Shown one piece after another: positions 1 through 7,780 of a DNA stretch of 64,000 nt. Location of the stretch: contig NZ_ML133570.1 in NCBI RefSeq assembly GCF_003985125.1, positions 1-64,000 of the forward strand. The letters are read 5' to 3'. The DNA is from Rhizobium phaseoli (GTDB lineage Bacteria > Pseudomonadota > Alphaproteobacteria > Rhizobiales > Rhizobiaceae). A model generated the notes under the pieces. The model ran no database searches. It saw only the letters and a list, made by a program, of their open reading frames with translations, and was not told where the DNA came from. Positions within the stretch are counted from its first letter, which is position 1. The number at the start of each line of letters is the position of its first letter. Position numbers and translations under genes: made by a program.

Positions 1-442
1 ACCAGCAATCCGCCAATCCGCTTGAGTTTCTTTAGAACGAGAGACTTCGTCGCCAGCAGCGCCGCCGCCCTCGTCAGTGAGTGGGCTTATAGAACCAACC
101 CCTTTTCCAAGTCAACAGCCATACCAAAAGTTTTTTGACATTTTTGTAACAGGTTGATTCGGTAGGGATTTTTCCGGCAACCCTTATCCACAGCCGACGT
201 TTTCGCGGTCCAAATCCAGAAATTCTTTTACCGCCCGATCAAAAAACCGTCCAAAACCCGCTTCCAATCCCAAAAAGATGACAGGAAAACAGCGGCTTGA
301 GCGAGTTTATGGTTAACGAATTATTAAATCGCTTCCGGACGCGGACTTCAAATTACCGTCACAAATCAACGGCCGGCATTTTCGGAACCTATCGCCGTGT
401 GGAGTGTTGTCTTTCCCATCGAGGAGAGGAAAGGAGACTGAC
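1..442. other. Intergenic region, no protein gene recognised
   Basis: No convincing coding frame is seen before the ATG at 443. The first four bases (ACCA) could be the 3' tail of a tRNA cut by the window edge, which is speculation. A single consensus DnaA box, TTATCCACA, lies at 184-192 without partners, so an origin is not supported. A CtrA-like box at 309-327 is listed separately. A weak sigma-70-like arrangement (TTGAGC at 297-302, AT-rich hexamer near 320-327) overlaps that box. Confidence 0.5.
309..327 (-). promoter_or_regulatory. CtrA-like binding box upstream of the YqjD-like gene
   Basis: Read on the minus strand the site is TTAA, seven bases, TTAACCAT. This is the full TTAA-N7-TTAA pattern bound by the cell-cycle regulator CtrA in alphaproteobacteria, including the CCAT extension common in Rhizobiales. 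It lies about 115 bp before the ATG at 443. The pattern is seen directly; CtrA binding is inferred. A similar box precedes tolQ and the outer-membrane protein gene in this window. Confidence 0.5.
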
Positions 443-781
443 ATGCCTGCCAACACCGACGATATCAGAGCATCCGTCAGCAAGGACATTGCTGCGCTCC
501 AGCAGGAAGTATCCCGCCTGCAGAAGATGATCTCCGCTCAGGGCGCCGAAGCCTACTACGAAGTGCGCGGCCGCGCCGGCAAGGTCTATGATGAGGCCCT
601 GCCCCGCGCCAAGAACGCCGTCGCCCAGATCAGGGCCGAAGGAGCCGCGGCAGCCGGTGCTGCCCGCGAGCATCCAGCCGCCACGACAACGGCGCTGGCG
701 CTTGCAGGCGCAATTGGTTTTCTCGCCGGATATCTGCTTGCCGGCAGCCCGCAGCCGCAGCATCGCCATTGGTGGCGCTAA
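443..781 (+). CDS. YqjD/ElaB-like small membrane protein (DUF883 type)
   Basis: This 112-residue protein has a polar, coiled-coil-prone N-terminal half with heptad-like QQEVSRLQKM, then an Ala-rich stretch and one C-terminal membrane segment with a glycine-zipper look (GAIGFLAGYLLAG, about residues 88-100). That layout matches the ElaB/YqjD/DUF883 family, whose E. coli members are tail-anchored inner-membrane proteins that associate with stationary-phase ribosomes. The start is the ATG at 443, preceded by AAAGGAGA at 7-8 bp. The gene stands alone, followed by a strong inverted repeat, and a CtrA-like box lies upstream. Family assignment is by layout and composition. Confidence 0.65.
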   Translation: MPANTDDIRASVSKDIAALQQEVSRLQKMISAQGAEAYYEVRGRAGKVYDEALPRAKNAVAQIRAEGAAAAGAAREHPAATTTALALAGAIGFLAGYLLAGSPQPQHRHWWR

Positions 782-810
782 TTCCGCTGCATCCGCTGAA
801 AAATCATATT

Positions 811-852
811 TTTACGCACCCTGCCGACCTGTTTTTCGGCAGGGTGCGTAAA
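811..852. terminator. Perfect 16-bp inverted repeat, probable terminator
   Basis: The arms TTTACGCACCCTGCCG (811-826) and CGGCAGGGTGCGTAAA (837-852) are exact reverse complements around a 10-base loop holding five T's. No clear T-tract follows on the plus strand. It sits just after the YqjD-like gene, so termination is the simplest role, but an operator for the gene at 922 is possible. Confidence 0.5.
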
Positions 853-921
853 TGCTTACGTCTTAGAAAAACCAATTTTTAATGCAAGCAAGGGACCATA
901 AAAAACGAAAGGGAGGACAAC

Positions 922-1128
922 ATGGAAAACAAGAGGGCCAATTGCATCATTGAAGTCAGCGTCGACGGCGCCAACGGCCGTTACGCGGTCGGCATCATGA
1001 ATATGCGTCAGGCACTCGAGCTGCCGGAAATGCCAAGCCTATCTTATACGCATCCCGACCCCGTGAAAGCCGCTGCCGGCATCGTCGTCAGCCGCAAGGA
1101 GTTGGCCGGATTCATGGCCTGCCGCTGA
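922..1128 (+). CDS. Small hypothetical protein, 68 aa
   Basis: I do not recognise this protein. It is 68 residues, soluble, without a signal peptide or membrane segment, and with one Cys near its C terminus. Support for it being real comes from a strong ribosome site (GGGAGGA, about 6 bp before the ATG) and rhizobial-looking codon use. It stands as a single gene between an inverted repeat and the pseudouridine synthase, with about 150 bp of noncoding DNA after it. Confidence 0.6.
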   Translation: MENKRANCIIEVSVDGANGRYAVGIMNMRQALELPEMPSLSYTHPDPVKAAAGIVVSRKELAGFMACR

Positions 1129-1280
1129 GACAGCGCAACCTCTTCATGCCTTGACAGTGCTTTGTCAGAAGCGCTGAGGGTAACCTGCAGCCCCATCGCT
1201 CCATCGATATTGTTCGCCAAGCTGGAATCCTTGTGCCGTTCATGCCAAGAAACGGCATCGAAGCAGCACAGGGATAGCAG

Positions 1281-2084
1281 ATGAGGGACCGGCGCCCACC
1301 GCAAAAGACGCGCGAGCGGCCAAAGCTCACGGCCGATGCTGCAGGCAAGCGGGTCACCCTTCCCCGCGCCCTTTCCAAGCTCGGTTATTGCTCCCGGACC
1401 CAGGCGGAACGATTGATTGCCGAAAGCCGCGTCTCCATCGACGGCCGCACGGTCAACGATCCCTCAGCCTGGGTCGACCTCGTGACGGCGAAGATCCGCG
1501 TCGACGGCCTCGTGATTGCCGCCGAAGCGAAAATCTATCTGATCCTCAACAAACCGCGCGGGCTCGTCACCACCCGTCACGATCCCGAAGGCAGGCCGAC
1601 CGTCTACGATTGCCTCAGGGATTTCGACATCCCGCATCTCTCGCCGGTCGGCAGGCTCGACAAGGCCAGCGAAGGGCTGCTGCTTTTCACCAACGACACC
1701 GAATTCGCGCAGATCCTGCTCGACCCGGTCACGCATGTGACCAAGACCTATCATGTTCAGATCGACCGGCTCTTGGACGACGAGGAAATCGCCGCCATGA
1801 CATCCGGCATCCGTCATGACGGCGAGCTGCTGACGGCAACCGCCGTGCGGCGCCTGCGCCAGGGCGACAGGAATTCATGGATCGAGGTCGAGCTCGACGA
1901 GGGCCGCAACCGCCAGATTCGCCGCATGCTGGAGGCGCTCGGCACTGAATGTCTGCGGCTCGTGCGCGTCGCGATCGGCGGGCTCGAACTCGGCGAACTC
2001 CCAAAAGGCGCCGCACGTGCGTTGACTGCGGCGGAATTGCAGGCGCTCCGCCGAAGCGCCGGGATGGAACGGGCGAGACGTTGA
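1281..2084 (+). CDS. RsuA/RluB/RluE-family rRNA pseudouridine synthase
   Basis: The protein (267 aa) isomerises a uridine in ribosomal RNA to pseudouridine. An S4 RNA-binding domain spans about residues 28-75 (ALSKLGYCSRTQAERLI). The catalytic domain follows, with the family motif GRLDKASEGLLLFTND, where the first Asp is the expected catalytic residue, and the late motif EGRNRQIRRML. The Arg/Lys-rich N-terminal extension of about 25 residues is common in alphaproteobacterial members. I cannot tell RsuA, RluB, RluE and RluF apart by eye, so no symbol is given. Its stop lies just before the next gene's start, so the two are probably co-transcribed. Confidence 0.88.
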   Translation: MRDRRPPQKTRERPKLTADAAGKRVTLPRALSKLGYCSRTQAERLIAESRVSIDGRTVNDPSAWVDLVTAKIRVDGLVIAAEAKIYLILNKPRGLVTTRHDPEGRPTVYDCLRDFDIPHLSPVGRLDKASEGLLLFTNDTEFAQILLDPVTHVTKTYHVQIDRLLDDEEIAAMTSGIRHDGELLTATAVRRLRQGDRNSWIEVELDEGRNRQIRRMLEALGTECLRLVRVAIGGLELGELPKGAARALTAAELQALRRSAGMERARR

Positions 2085-2089
2085 CGGAT

Positions 2090-2782
2090 ATGACGGAGTT
2101 GGCGCCGCACGATTTCTGGCAGGAGATCCATCCCCGTGGCACCTTTGCCGGCGACGGCGAATTCACCTCCTTCTATGTCGCCGCGCTGGAAGACGGTCGC
2201 CAGCTTCGCCTGCCGATCCGCGTGCTGGGAGATGGTGAGCACGCCCTCGCCTCACTGATTGTCAACCAGGCAAGCTTCGCCGTGCTCGATGCGCTGGCCG
2301 AGAACCTCGCCGAAAAAATCAGGCCGATGCGCATCGATGTCGTCGCCGGCCTGCCGACGCTCGGCCTGACGCTTGCCGCCGCCGTCGCCCAGAAGCTCGG
2401 CCACGACCGCTATGTCCCGCTCGGCACCTCACGCAAATTCTGGTATCGCGACGAGCTCTCCGTCGCCCTGTCCTCGATCACGACACCGACGCAGCAGAAA
2501 CGCCTTTATATCGATCCGCGCATGCTGCCGCTGCTTGCGGGACGGCGCGTGGCGCTGATCGACGACGTCATTTCCAGCGGCACTTCGATCGTCGCTGCTC
2601 TTGATCTGTTGACGGGCTGCGGTGTCGAACCCGCGGTGATCGGCGCGGCGATGCTGCAGTCGGAGCGCTGGCGCGAAAGCTTTGCGGCCGCCGGCCCGCA
2701 ATGGATTGCGCGCACCGTCGGTGTCTTTGCAACCCCCATTCTGGAACGAAACGCAGCAGGCCGGTGGCAGACACCGGCCTGA
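2090..2782 (+). CDS. Phosphoribosyltransferase family protein
   Basis: This 230-residue protein has the type I phosphoribosyltransferase PRPP-binding motif VALIDDVISSGTS (about residues 156-168), with the two acidic residues followed by the Ser/Gly/Thr loop. Family members transfer phosphoribosyl groups between PRPP and purine or pyrimidine bases. The N-terminal half resembles adenine/xanthine phosphoribosyltransferases only loosely, so the substrate is unknown. I chose the ATG at 2090, 5 bp after the upstream stop; a TTG at 2081 overlapping that stop is an alternative. Purine-related genes (purC, nucleoside hydrolase, adenine deaminase) are nearby, which is suggestive only. Confidence 0.78.
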   Translation: MTELAPHDFWQEIHPRGTFAGDGEFTSFYVAALEDGRQLRLPIRVLGDGEHALASLIVNQASFAVLDALAENLAEKIRPMRIDVVAGLPTLGLTLAAAVAQKLGHDRYVPLGTSRKFWYRDELSVALSSITTPTQQKRLYIDPRMLPLLAGRRVALIDDVISSGTSIVAALDLLTGCGVEPAVIGAAMLQSERWRESFAAAGPQWIARTVGVFATPILERNAAGRWQTPA

Positions 2783-2880
2783 CGTAATGCATGAGATCGT
2801 CGCATCTTTGCCGGCCGGCACCTCTGTACAGCGCAGAAGGAACGAATACAGTCGCCGGATCGATAAACACGGACCCACGC

Positions 2881-4623
2881 ATGACGTTCGAGCAAGCATC
2901 CCTGCTGATCCTTCTGTTGGCGATGCTCGTTCTCTTCTCGTTCGATCGCATTCGCATCGAGCTGGTCTCGATCGCCGGCCTCCTGGCCGGCTATGCGCTC
3001 GGCCTCTATCCCGCCGACCAGATCTTCTCCGGTTTCGCCAGTCCCGTCGTCATTACCGTCGTCGAGATTCTGCTGATCGTCCAGGTGCTAGCGCGCGCCA
3101 GGGTCTTCGACCGACTTGCCGCCCGTTTCGCAGCCGCAAGACCTTCGGATTTCACGGTCATATCAGGCGCTTCTTCGCTTGCCGGCTTCATTTCCATCTT
3201 CATGAACAATATCGGCGCCTTTGCAATCACCCTGCCGGTGGCGCTGCGGCTCGGCACGGCGCTGACCATCCCTCGCCGGCAACTCGTCATGCCTCTTTCT
3301 TTTGCGGCGCTGCTTGGCGGCCTTGTCTCACTGATCGGCACGCCGGCGAACCTCCTCGTCAGCGATGCGCTTGCCAAGGCGAGCGGAGCAGGTTTTCGCT
3401 TTTTCGATTTCGCCTATGTCGGCCTGCCGGTCGCAATCGCCGGCATTCTGCTCATCACCTTTCGCGTCCGGCGCCTGTTTCCGGAATCCGATGAAGCGCC
3501 GGCAACGATCTCTCCGGGCGCGCGCCGGATCGTCGTCGAGCGCCGCATCCCCGACGTTTCACCGCTGATCGGCGTCCGGCTCTCCGATTGTCCGACGCGC
3601 TTCGGCATCAAGCCGCACGCGCTGATCCGCGGCGACAAATTCGTCTTCGGTCCGCTCGAACAGTCGATAATCGCATCCGGCGACATGCTGCTTGCCGAAG
3701 GGGCAGATGCAGTCTTTGCCGGGCTTGCCGCCATGCAGGCGCTGATGGCCGATGCGCATCCGCATGGCCTGCAGCCGGACTTTACCCGAGTTGAAGCCGT
3801 CGTCATGCCGGAGAGCACGCTGGTCGGTTCGCGTATCCGCTCGCTGGAAGTGTTCCAAAGCCGCAGCGTCGCAATCACCGCTCTTTCCATGCGCGCACCG
3901 CGCATCGAAGGTCGTTTCCTCGACCTGCAGCTGTCGATCGGCGATATATTGACGCTGGAGGGGCCACGAACCGCGATCGCCGAAGCGCTTGAGGAAAGCG
4001 AGTGCCTGCCACTCGCCCAGACAGCCCCTGCCGAGCCCGCCCTTCTCTCGTGGCGGCCCTTCGCGCTCTTTGCCTGCGGCGTCGCTGCATCTGCGGCCGG
4101 CCTGCACCCCGACATCGCTTTTGCCGGCGTCGTTCTCGTGCTCGCCGTGCTCAATCACCTGAACATCCGCCAGGCGATGGGCGATCTCAACTGGCCGATC
4201 ATCATCATGCTCGCAGCGATGATTCCAATCGGCCAGGCGGTGGCAGGCACCGGCGCAGCCGAAGCGATCGCCGGCTGGCTGAGCCTCGTCGTGCCGATTG
4301 GCCATCCGCTTTCCGGCATCGCCGTCATTCTCTTCCTCGCGATGGCGCTGACGCCCTTCGTCAACAATGCGACGGTCGCGATCGTGCTGGCGCCGATCGC
4401 ACTGGAATTCGCAAGGACCGGCCGGCATGCGCCCGATGCCTATCTGATCGCGGTCGCGGTCGGCGCCTCTCTCGATTTCCTGACGCCCTTCGGCCATCAC
4501 AACAATACGCTTGCGATGGGCATCGGCGGCTATCGTTTCAGCGACTTCCTGCGCGCCGGCTGGCCGCTCGCCGTCTTGAGTTATTGCCTGGCTCTGTTTC
4601 TCCTGGCTCTGTTCTGGCTGTGA
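2881..4623 (+). CDS. SLC13/DASS-type anion permease with RCK_C domains
   Basis: A predicted inner-membrane transporter of 580 residues. Hydrophobic segments fill the N-terminal ~200 and C-terminal ~190 residues. Between them lies a soluble region of about 180 residues with two TrkA-C (RCK_C)-like repeats (segments ending in GDMLLAEG and GDILTLEG). This architecture is typical of bacterial SLC13-family permeases for dicarboxylates, sulfate or related anions. The motif [16 protein letters not shown] and the later [15 protein letters not shown] match the paired Asn-containing re-entrant loops of the family. I chose the ATG at 2881, where the first membrane helix follows at once; an upstream ATG at 2791 would add 30 unlikely residues. 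Substrate is unknown. Confidence 0.8.
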   Translation: MTFEQASLLILLLAMLVLFSFDRIRIELVSIAGLLAGYALGLYPADQIFSGFASPVVITVVEILLIVQVLARARVFDRLAARFAAARPSDFTVISGASSLAGFISIFMNNIGAFAITLPVALRLGTALTIPRRQLVMPLSFAALLGGLVSLIGTPANLLVSDALAKASGAGFRFFDFAYVGLPVAIAGILLITFRVRRLFPESDEAPATISPGARRIVVERRIPDVSPLIGVRLSDCPTRFGIKPHALIRGDKFVFGPLEQSIIASGDMLLAEGADAVFAGLAAMQALMADAHPHGLQPDFTRVEAVVMPESTLVGSRIRSLEVFQSRSVAITALSMRAPRIEGRFLDLQLSIGDILTLEGPRTAIAEALEESECLPLAQTAPAEPALLSWRPFALFACGVAASAAGLHPDIAFAGVVLVLAVLNHLNIRQAMGDLNWPIIIMLAAMIPIGQAVAGTGAAEAIAGWLSLVVPIGHPLSGIAVILFLAMALTPFVNNATVAIVLAPIALEFARTGRHAPDAYLIAVAVGASLDFLTPFGHHNNTLAMGIGGYRFSDFLRAGWPLAVLSYCLALFLLALFWL

Positions 4624-4709
4624 TGCGATACTTGGCGCCTGACTTGACTTCCCGCGCGATGAAACTAGAGCAGAAAACCTTCACCCAAACACAAGGACAG
4701 TCGAGCGCC

Positions 4710-5654
4710 GTGCGAATCCTCTCCGAAGCCCATTTCCCCGAACTGCCGAATTATTATCGCGGCAAGGTGCGCGAGAATTACGACCTTCCGGACGGGCACC
4801 GCATCATCATCAGCACCGACCGGCTGAGTGCCTTCGACCGCATTCTCACCTGCATTCCCTATAAGGGCCAGGTATTGACGCAGACGGCGCGCTATTGGTT
4901 CGAGGCGACGAAGGACATCTGCCCGAACCACGTCATCGACTATCCCGATCCGAATGTCGTCATCGGCAAGCGGCTCGACATCCTGCCGGTCGAGATCGTC
5001 GTGCGCGGTTATCTTGCCGGCACCACCGGCACCTCGATCCTGACGCTTTACAAGAAGGGCGAGCGCGAGATGTACGGCATGCGCCTGCCGGACGGCATGC
5101 GCGACAACCAGATCCTGCCCGAACCCGTCATCACGCCGACCAGCAAGGAATTCGACGGCGGTCATGACGAGCCTCTGACACCTGCCGAAATCGTCGGCCG
5201 CGGCCTTCTGACCAAGGAGCAGTGGGAGACGTTATCACGATATGCGCTTGCGCTCTTTGCCCGCGGCCAGGCAATGGCCGCCGAACGCGGCCTGATCCTC
5301 GTCGACACCAAATATGAATTCGGCACCGATGGCGACGGCAACATCATTCTCGCCGATGAGATCCACACACCCGACAGCAGCCGCTACTGGCTTGCCGCAA
5401 GCTATCCGGCAAGTTTTGCCGCCGGAAAGCGGCCGGAAAGTTTCGACAAGGATTTCGTCCGCGCCTGGGTGGCGGAGCGTTGCGATCCCTACAAGGACGA
5501 GATTCCCGAAATCCCCACCGAACTGATCGAGCAGACCTCGGCCGTCTACATCAGGGCTTATGAGGCGATCACCGGCGAACGCTTTATTCCAGACGACAGC
5601 GGCGAGACGCCGCTTGCGCGCGTCCGAAACAACCTCTCCCGCTATTTCCCTTGA
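4710..5654 (+). CDS. purC: Phosphoribosylaminoimidazole-succinocarboxamide synthase, long form
   Basis: SAICAR synthetase joins CAIR and aspartate with ATP in de novo purine synthesis. The protein has the N-terminal nucleotide-binding GKVRENYDL motif, STDRLSAFD and [13 protein letters not shown], and ends with [15 protein letters not shown]. At about 314 aa it is the longer, yeast Ade1-like form rather than the ~240-residue form. The GTG at 4710 is preferred because AAGGA precedes it and conserved sequence begins there. An in-frame ATG at 4659 lies inside a plausible promoter (TTGACT at 4644-4649) and lacks a ribosome site. The gene is single, ended by a hairpin at 5669-5703. Many rhizobia carry a second, short purC elsewhere. 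Confidence 0.92.
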   Translation: MRILSEAHFPELPNYYRGKVRENYDLPDGHRIIISTDRLSAFDRILTCIPYKGQVLTQTARYWFEATKDICPNHVIDYPDPNVVIGKRLDILPVEIVVRGYLAGTTGTSILTLYKKGEREMYGMRLPDGMRDNQILPEPVITPTSKEFDGGHDEPLTPAEIVGRGLLTKEQWETLSRYALALFARGQAMAAERGLILVDTKYEFGTDGDGNIILADEIHTPDSSRYWLAASYPASFAAGKRPESFDKDFVRAWVAERCDPYKDEIPEIPTELIEQTSAVYIRAYEAITGERFIPDDSGETPLARVRNNLSRYFP

Positions 5655-5668
5655 AAAAGACGACACAC

Positions 5669-5703
5669 AAAGCTGCCAGGCCGAGCACCGGCTTGGCAGC
5701 TTT
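5669..5703 (+). terminator. Rho-independent terminator after purC
   Basis: The arms at 5669-5683 (AAAGCTGCCAGGCCG) and 5689-5703 form a 15-bp stem with one G-U pair and a 5-base loop. The stem ends in TTT. It begins 15 bp after the purC stop. Confidence 0.75.
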
Positions 5704-5762
5704 CGTGCAATCAAGCTAGCATCGGCAAAAAGGGATACCGGGCTCGACCCGGCGGGGGACAG

Positions 5763-6365
5763 ATGGCGAGAAGGCCGAGACGCAAGGCCGAAGAGACGCG
5801 ACAGGACATCCTGTCCATGGCGGAGATGCTGTTTCGCGAGCGTGGCTACGTCGCCGTGTCGATCGCCGATATCGCCGGCGCGCTCAACATGTCGCCCGCC
5901 AATGTCTTCAAGCACTTCCGTTCCAAGGTCGCACTGGTCGACGCCATCGCCGGACGCCATCTCGACAATGCCGCCGAGCGTTTCCTCCCTCTCGACCAGG
6001 ACATGCCCGCGAAAGAACAGCTGCTGCGCTTCGTCCTGCGGCTGCTGGAGGGCCATCTGCAGGACATCCAGAAGAGCCCCTACATCTTCGAAATGGTGCT
6101 CTCGACCATTGAGGCCAAACTCGAAGCCGGCAATCGCTATCGCGCCCGCATCGAGGAAAAACTCGGCGAGATCATCCGTAAAGGCATGGCGGAAGGACGC
6201 TACCGCTGCCGCGATCCCGAGCGTGCGGCCCATACCGTCGCCGATGTGCTGGCCTGCGTGCTGCATCCTATCCTTATCGTCCGCGACGACAAGGAGACAC
6301 TGGTGCGCCGAGCCGGGGAAATCGTCGGCTTCGTCGATGCCGCACTGCAAAACAGCGCTTGCTAA
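5763..6365 (+). CDS. TetR-family transcriptional regulator
   Basis: This 200-residue protein has a typical N-terminal TetR helix-turn-helix: TRQDILSMAEMLF, then IADIAGALNMSPANVFKHF (about residues 12-55). The C-terminal ligand domain is variable, as usual. It lies directly upstream of, and in the same direction as, an RND efflux operon, so it is likely the local repressor relieved by a pump substrate. The ATG at 5763 has GGGGGA 4-5 bp upstream. Between it and the adaptor gene is an inverted repeat (6364-6391) that could be its operator. Confidence 0.88.
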   Translation: MARRPRRKAEETRQDILSMAEMLFRERGYVAVSIADIAGALNMSPANVFKHFRSKVALVDAIAGRHLDNAAERFLPLDQDMPAKEQLLRFVLRLLEGHLQDIQKSPYIFEMVLSTIEAKLEAGNRYRARIEEKLGEIIRKGMAEGRYRCRDPERAAHTVADVLACVLHPILIVRDDKETLVRRAGEIVGFVDAALQNSAC

Positions 6366-6391
6366 GTGACGATTGCTGACTTACGTCACTT
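6364..6391. promoter_or_regulatory. Inverted repeat, candidate TetR operator
   Basis: AAGTGACG (6364-6371) and CGTCACTT (6384-6391) form an exact 8-bp dyad with a 12-base spacer. It starts at the stop codon of the tetR gene and precedes the efflux operon. Symmetry is seen; regulator binding is inferred, and a weak terminator role is an alternative. Confidence 0.3.
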
Positions 6392-6523
6392 CGTAAAGCT
6401 TTTCTTAGACTCGGATATTGGCATTTCAAGCCAGATCAATCCTGACGCTTATATAAGCCTGTGCTCGGCCCGGCCGAGCCCGTGGATCGAACGGCGATTG
6501 CCACCGCATGAGGGAATTCAAGA

Positions 6524-7735
6524 ATGATACGGCGTGCCCTGCTCATTTCCTCGGCCCTGGTGGCCGGCGCCTTGCTTGGCGCCTGCAGCGACAACGCCAG
6601 CAAACCGGCCGGCAATGCCGGCGCAGGCGCGGCGCAGCAGGCAGCGCCGGTCGGCGTGGTGGCGCTGAAGAAGGCTAGCTTCCCTGTTACCACGATCCTT
6701 CCCGGCCGCGCCGAATCCTTCCAGACGGCCGATATCCGGCCGCAGGTGAGCGGCATCATCCGCGAGATCGCCTTCAGGGAAGGCGGCGAGATCAAGAAGG
6801 GTGACCTTCTCTATCAGATCGAGGATGCGCCCTATATTGCCGCCGTCGAGCAGGCCAAGGCGGCAATCTCCAAGGCCGAGGCGAGCGTGCCGAGCGCTGA
6901 AAGCAATCTCGAACGCTACCAGCGCCTTGTCGGCAGCGGCGCTACGCAGATCGAATACGAGACCGCCAGGACGACGCTTCTCCAGGCGAAGGCCGAGGTC
7001 GAGTCGGCAAAGGCTGCTCTTTCCGCCGCGCAGATCGACCTTGATCATACGAAGATCGTGGCGCCCTTCGACGGCGTCATCGACCAGACCGCCTATAATG
7101 TCGGCAACGTCGTCTCGGCCAATCAATCGACGGCGCTGACGACGATCCGCCAGCTCGATCCGATCTATATCTCCCTGACGGAATCGAGCACGAACCTCTT
7201 GCGGCTGCGCGATGCCATGGAAGCCGGCGATATCAAGGGCGCGGAGAACGTCGCCTTCCATCTGATCCTCGAAGACGGCAAGGAATACAACCAGCAGGGC
7301 AAGCTCGACATGTCGAAGCAGGTTGTCAGCGAGACGACCGGCACCTTCATCATCCGCGTGCTCTTCCCCAATCCCGATCGTGTCGTCCTGCCCGGCATGT
7401 ATGTCCGCGCAACCGTCGAGCTCGGCGCCGAGACCGGTTACGCGCTGCCGCAGCTGGCGACGAGCCGCGACGCCAACGGGCGGCTGACGGCGCAATTCGT
7501 TTCCGCCGACGGCAAGGTCGAAACCCGCGCCTTCGAGAGCAGCTCGCCCTCCAACAATTCCTGGCTGGTGACCGAAGGCATCAAGGACGGCGATCAGCTG
7601 ATCGTCAGTGGCCTGCAGTCGATCACGTCAGGCATGCCGGTGAAGCCGGTGCCGATGAAGATCAGCGACAACGGCGTTGTCGTGCCTGCCGAGCAGCCCG
7701 CGGCCGGTGACGCGCAAAAGCCCGCAGCGAAATAA
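6524..7735 (+). CDS. RND efflux periplasmic adaptor lipoprotein (AcrA/MexA type)
   Basis: The membrane-fusion subunit links the inner-membrane pump to the outer-membrane channel. The 403-residue protein starts with a lipoprotein signal ending in LLGAC (Cys about residue 21), followed by an Ala/Gly-rich linker. The barrel-sandwich halves are recognisable (RPQVSGIIREIAFREGGEIKKG and IVAPFDGVIDQTAYNVG), flanking an Ala-rich alpha-hairpin at about residues 100-170. The C-terminal part (VLPGMYVRATVELG) matches the beta-barrel/membrane-proximal domains. The ATG at 6524 has AGGGA upstream. It is the first gene of the efflux operon, 45 bp before the pump gene. Confidence 0.9.
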   Translation: MIRRALLISSALVAGALLGACSDNASKPAGNAGAGAAQQAAPVGVVALKKASFPVTTILPGRAESFQTADIRPQVSGIIREIAFREGGEIKKGDLLYQIEDAPYIAAVEQAKAAISKAEASVPSAESNLERYQRLVGSGATQIEYETARTTLLQAKAEVESAKAALSAAQIDLDHTKIVAPFDGVIDQTAYNVGNVVSANQSTALTTIRQLDPIYISLTESSTNLLRLRDAMEAGDIKGAENVAFHLILEDGKEYNQQGKLDMSKQVVSETTGTFIIRVLFPNPDRVVLPGMYVRATVELGAETGYALPQLATSRDANGRLTAQFVSADGKVETRAFESSSPSNNSWLVTEGIKDGDQLIVSGLQSITSGMPVKPVPMKISDNGVVVPAEQPAAGDAQKPAAK

Positions 7736-7780
7736 TCGCTTCGAGCCCGCGTCGCCGTCTCAGCAGCACAGGAACAACTG

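Noticed and set aside
184..192. Replication origin near the left edge
   Set aside because: Only one DnaA box is present and no dnaA, hemE or parAB genes are in view.
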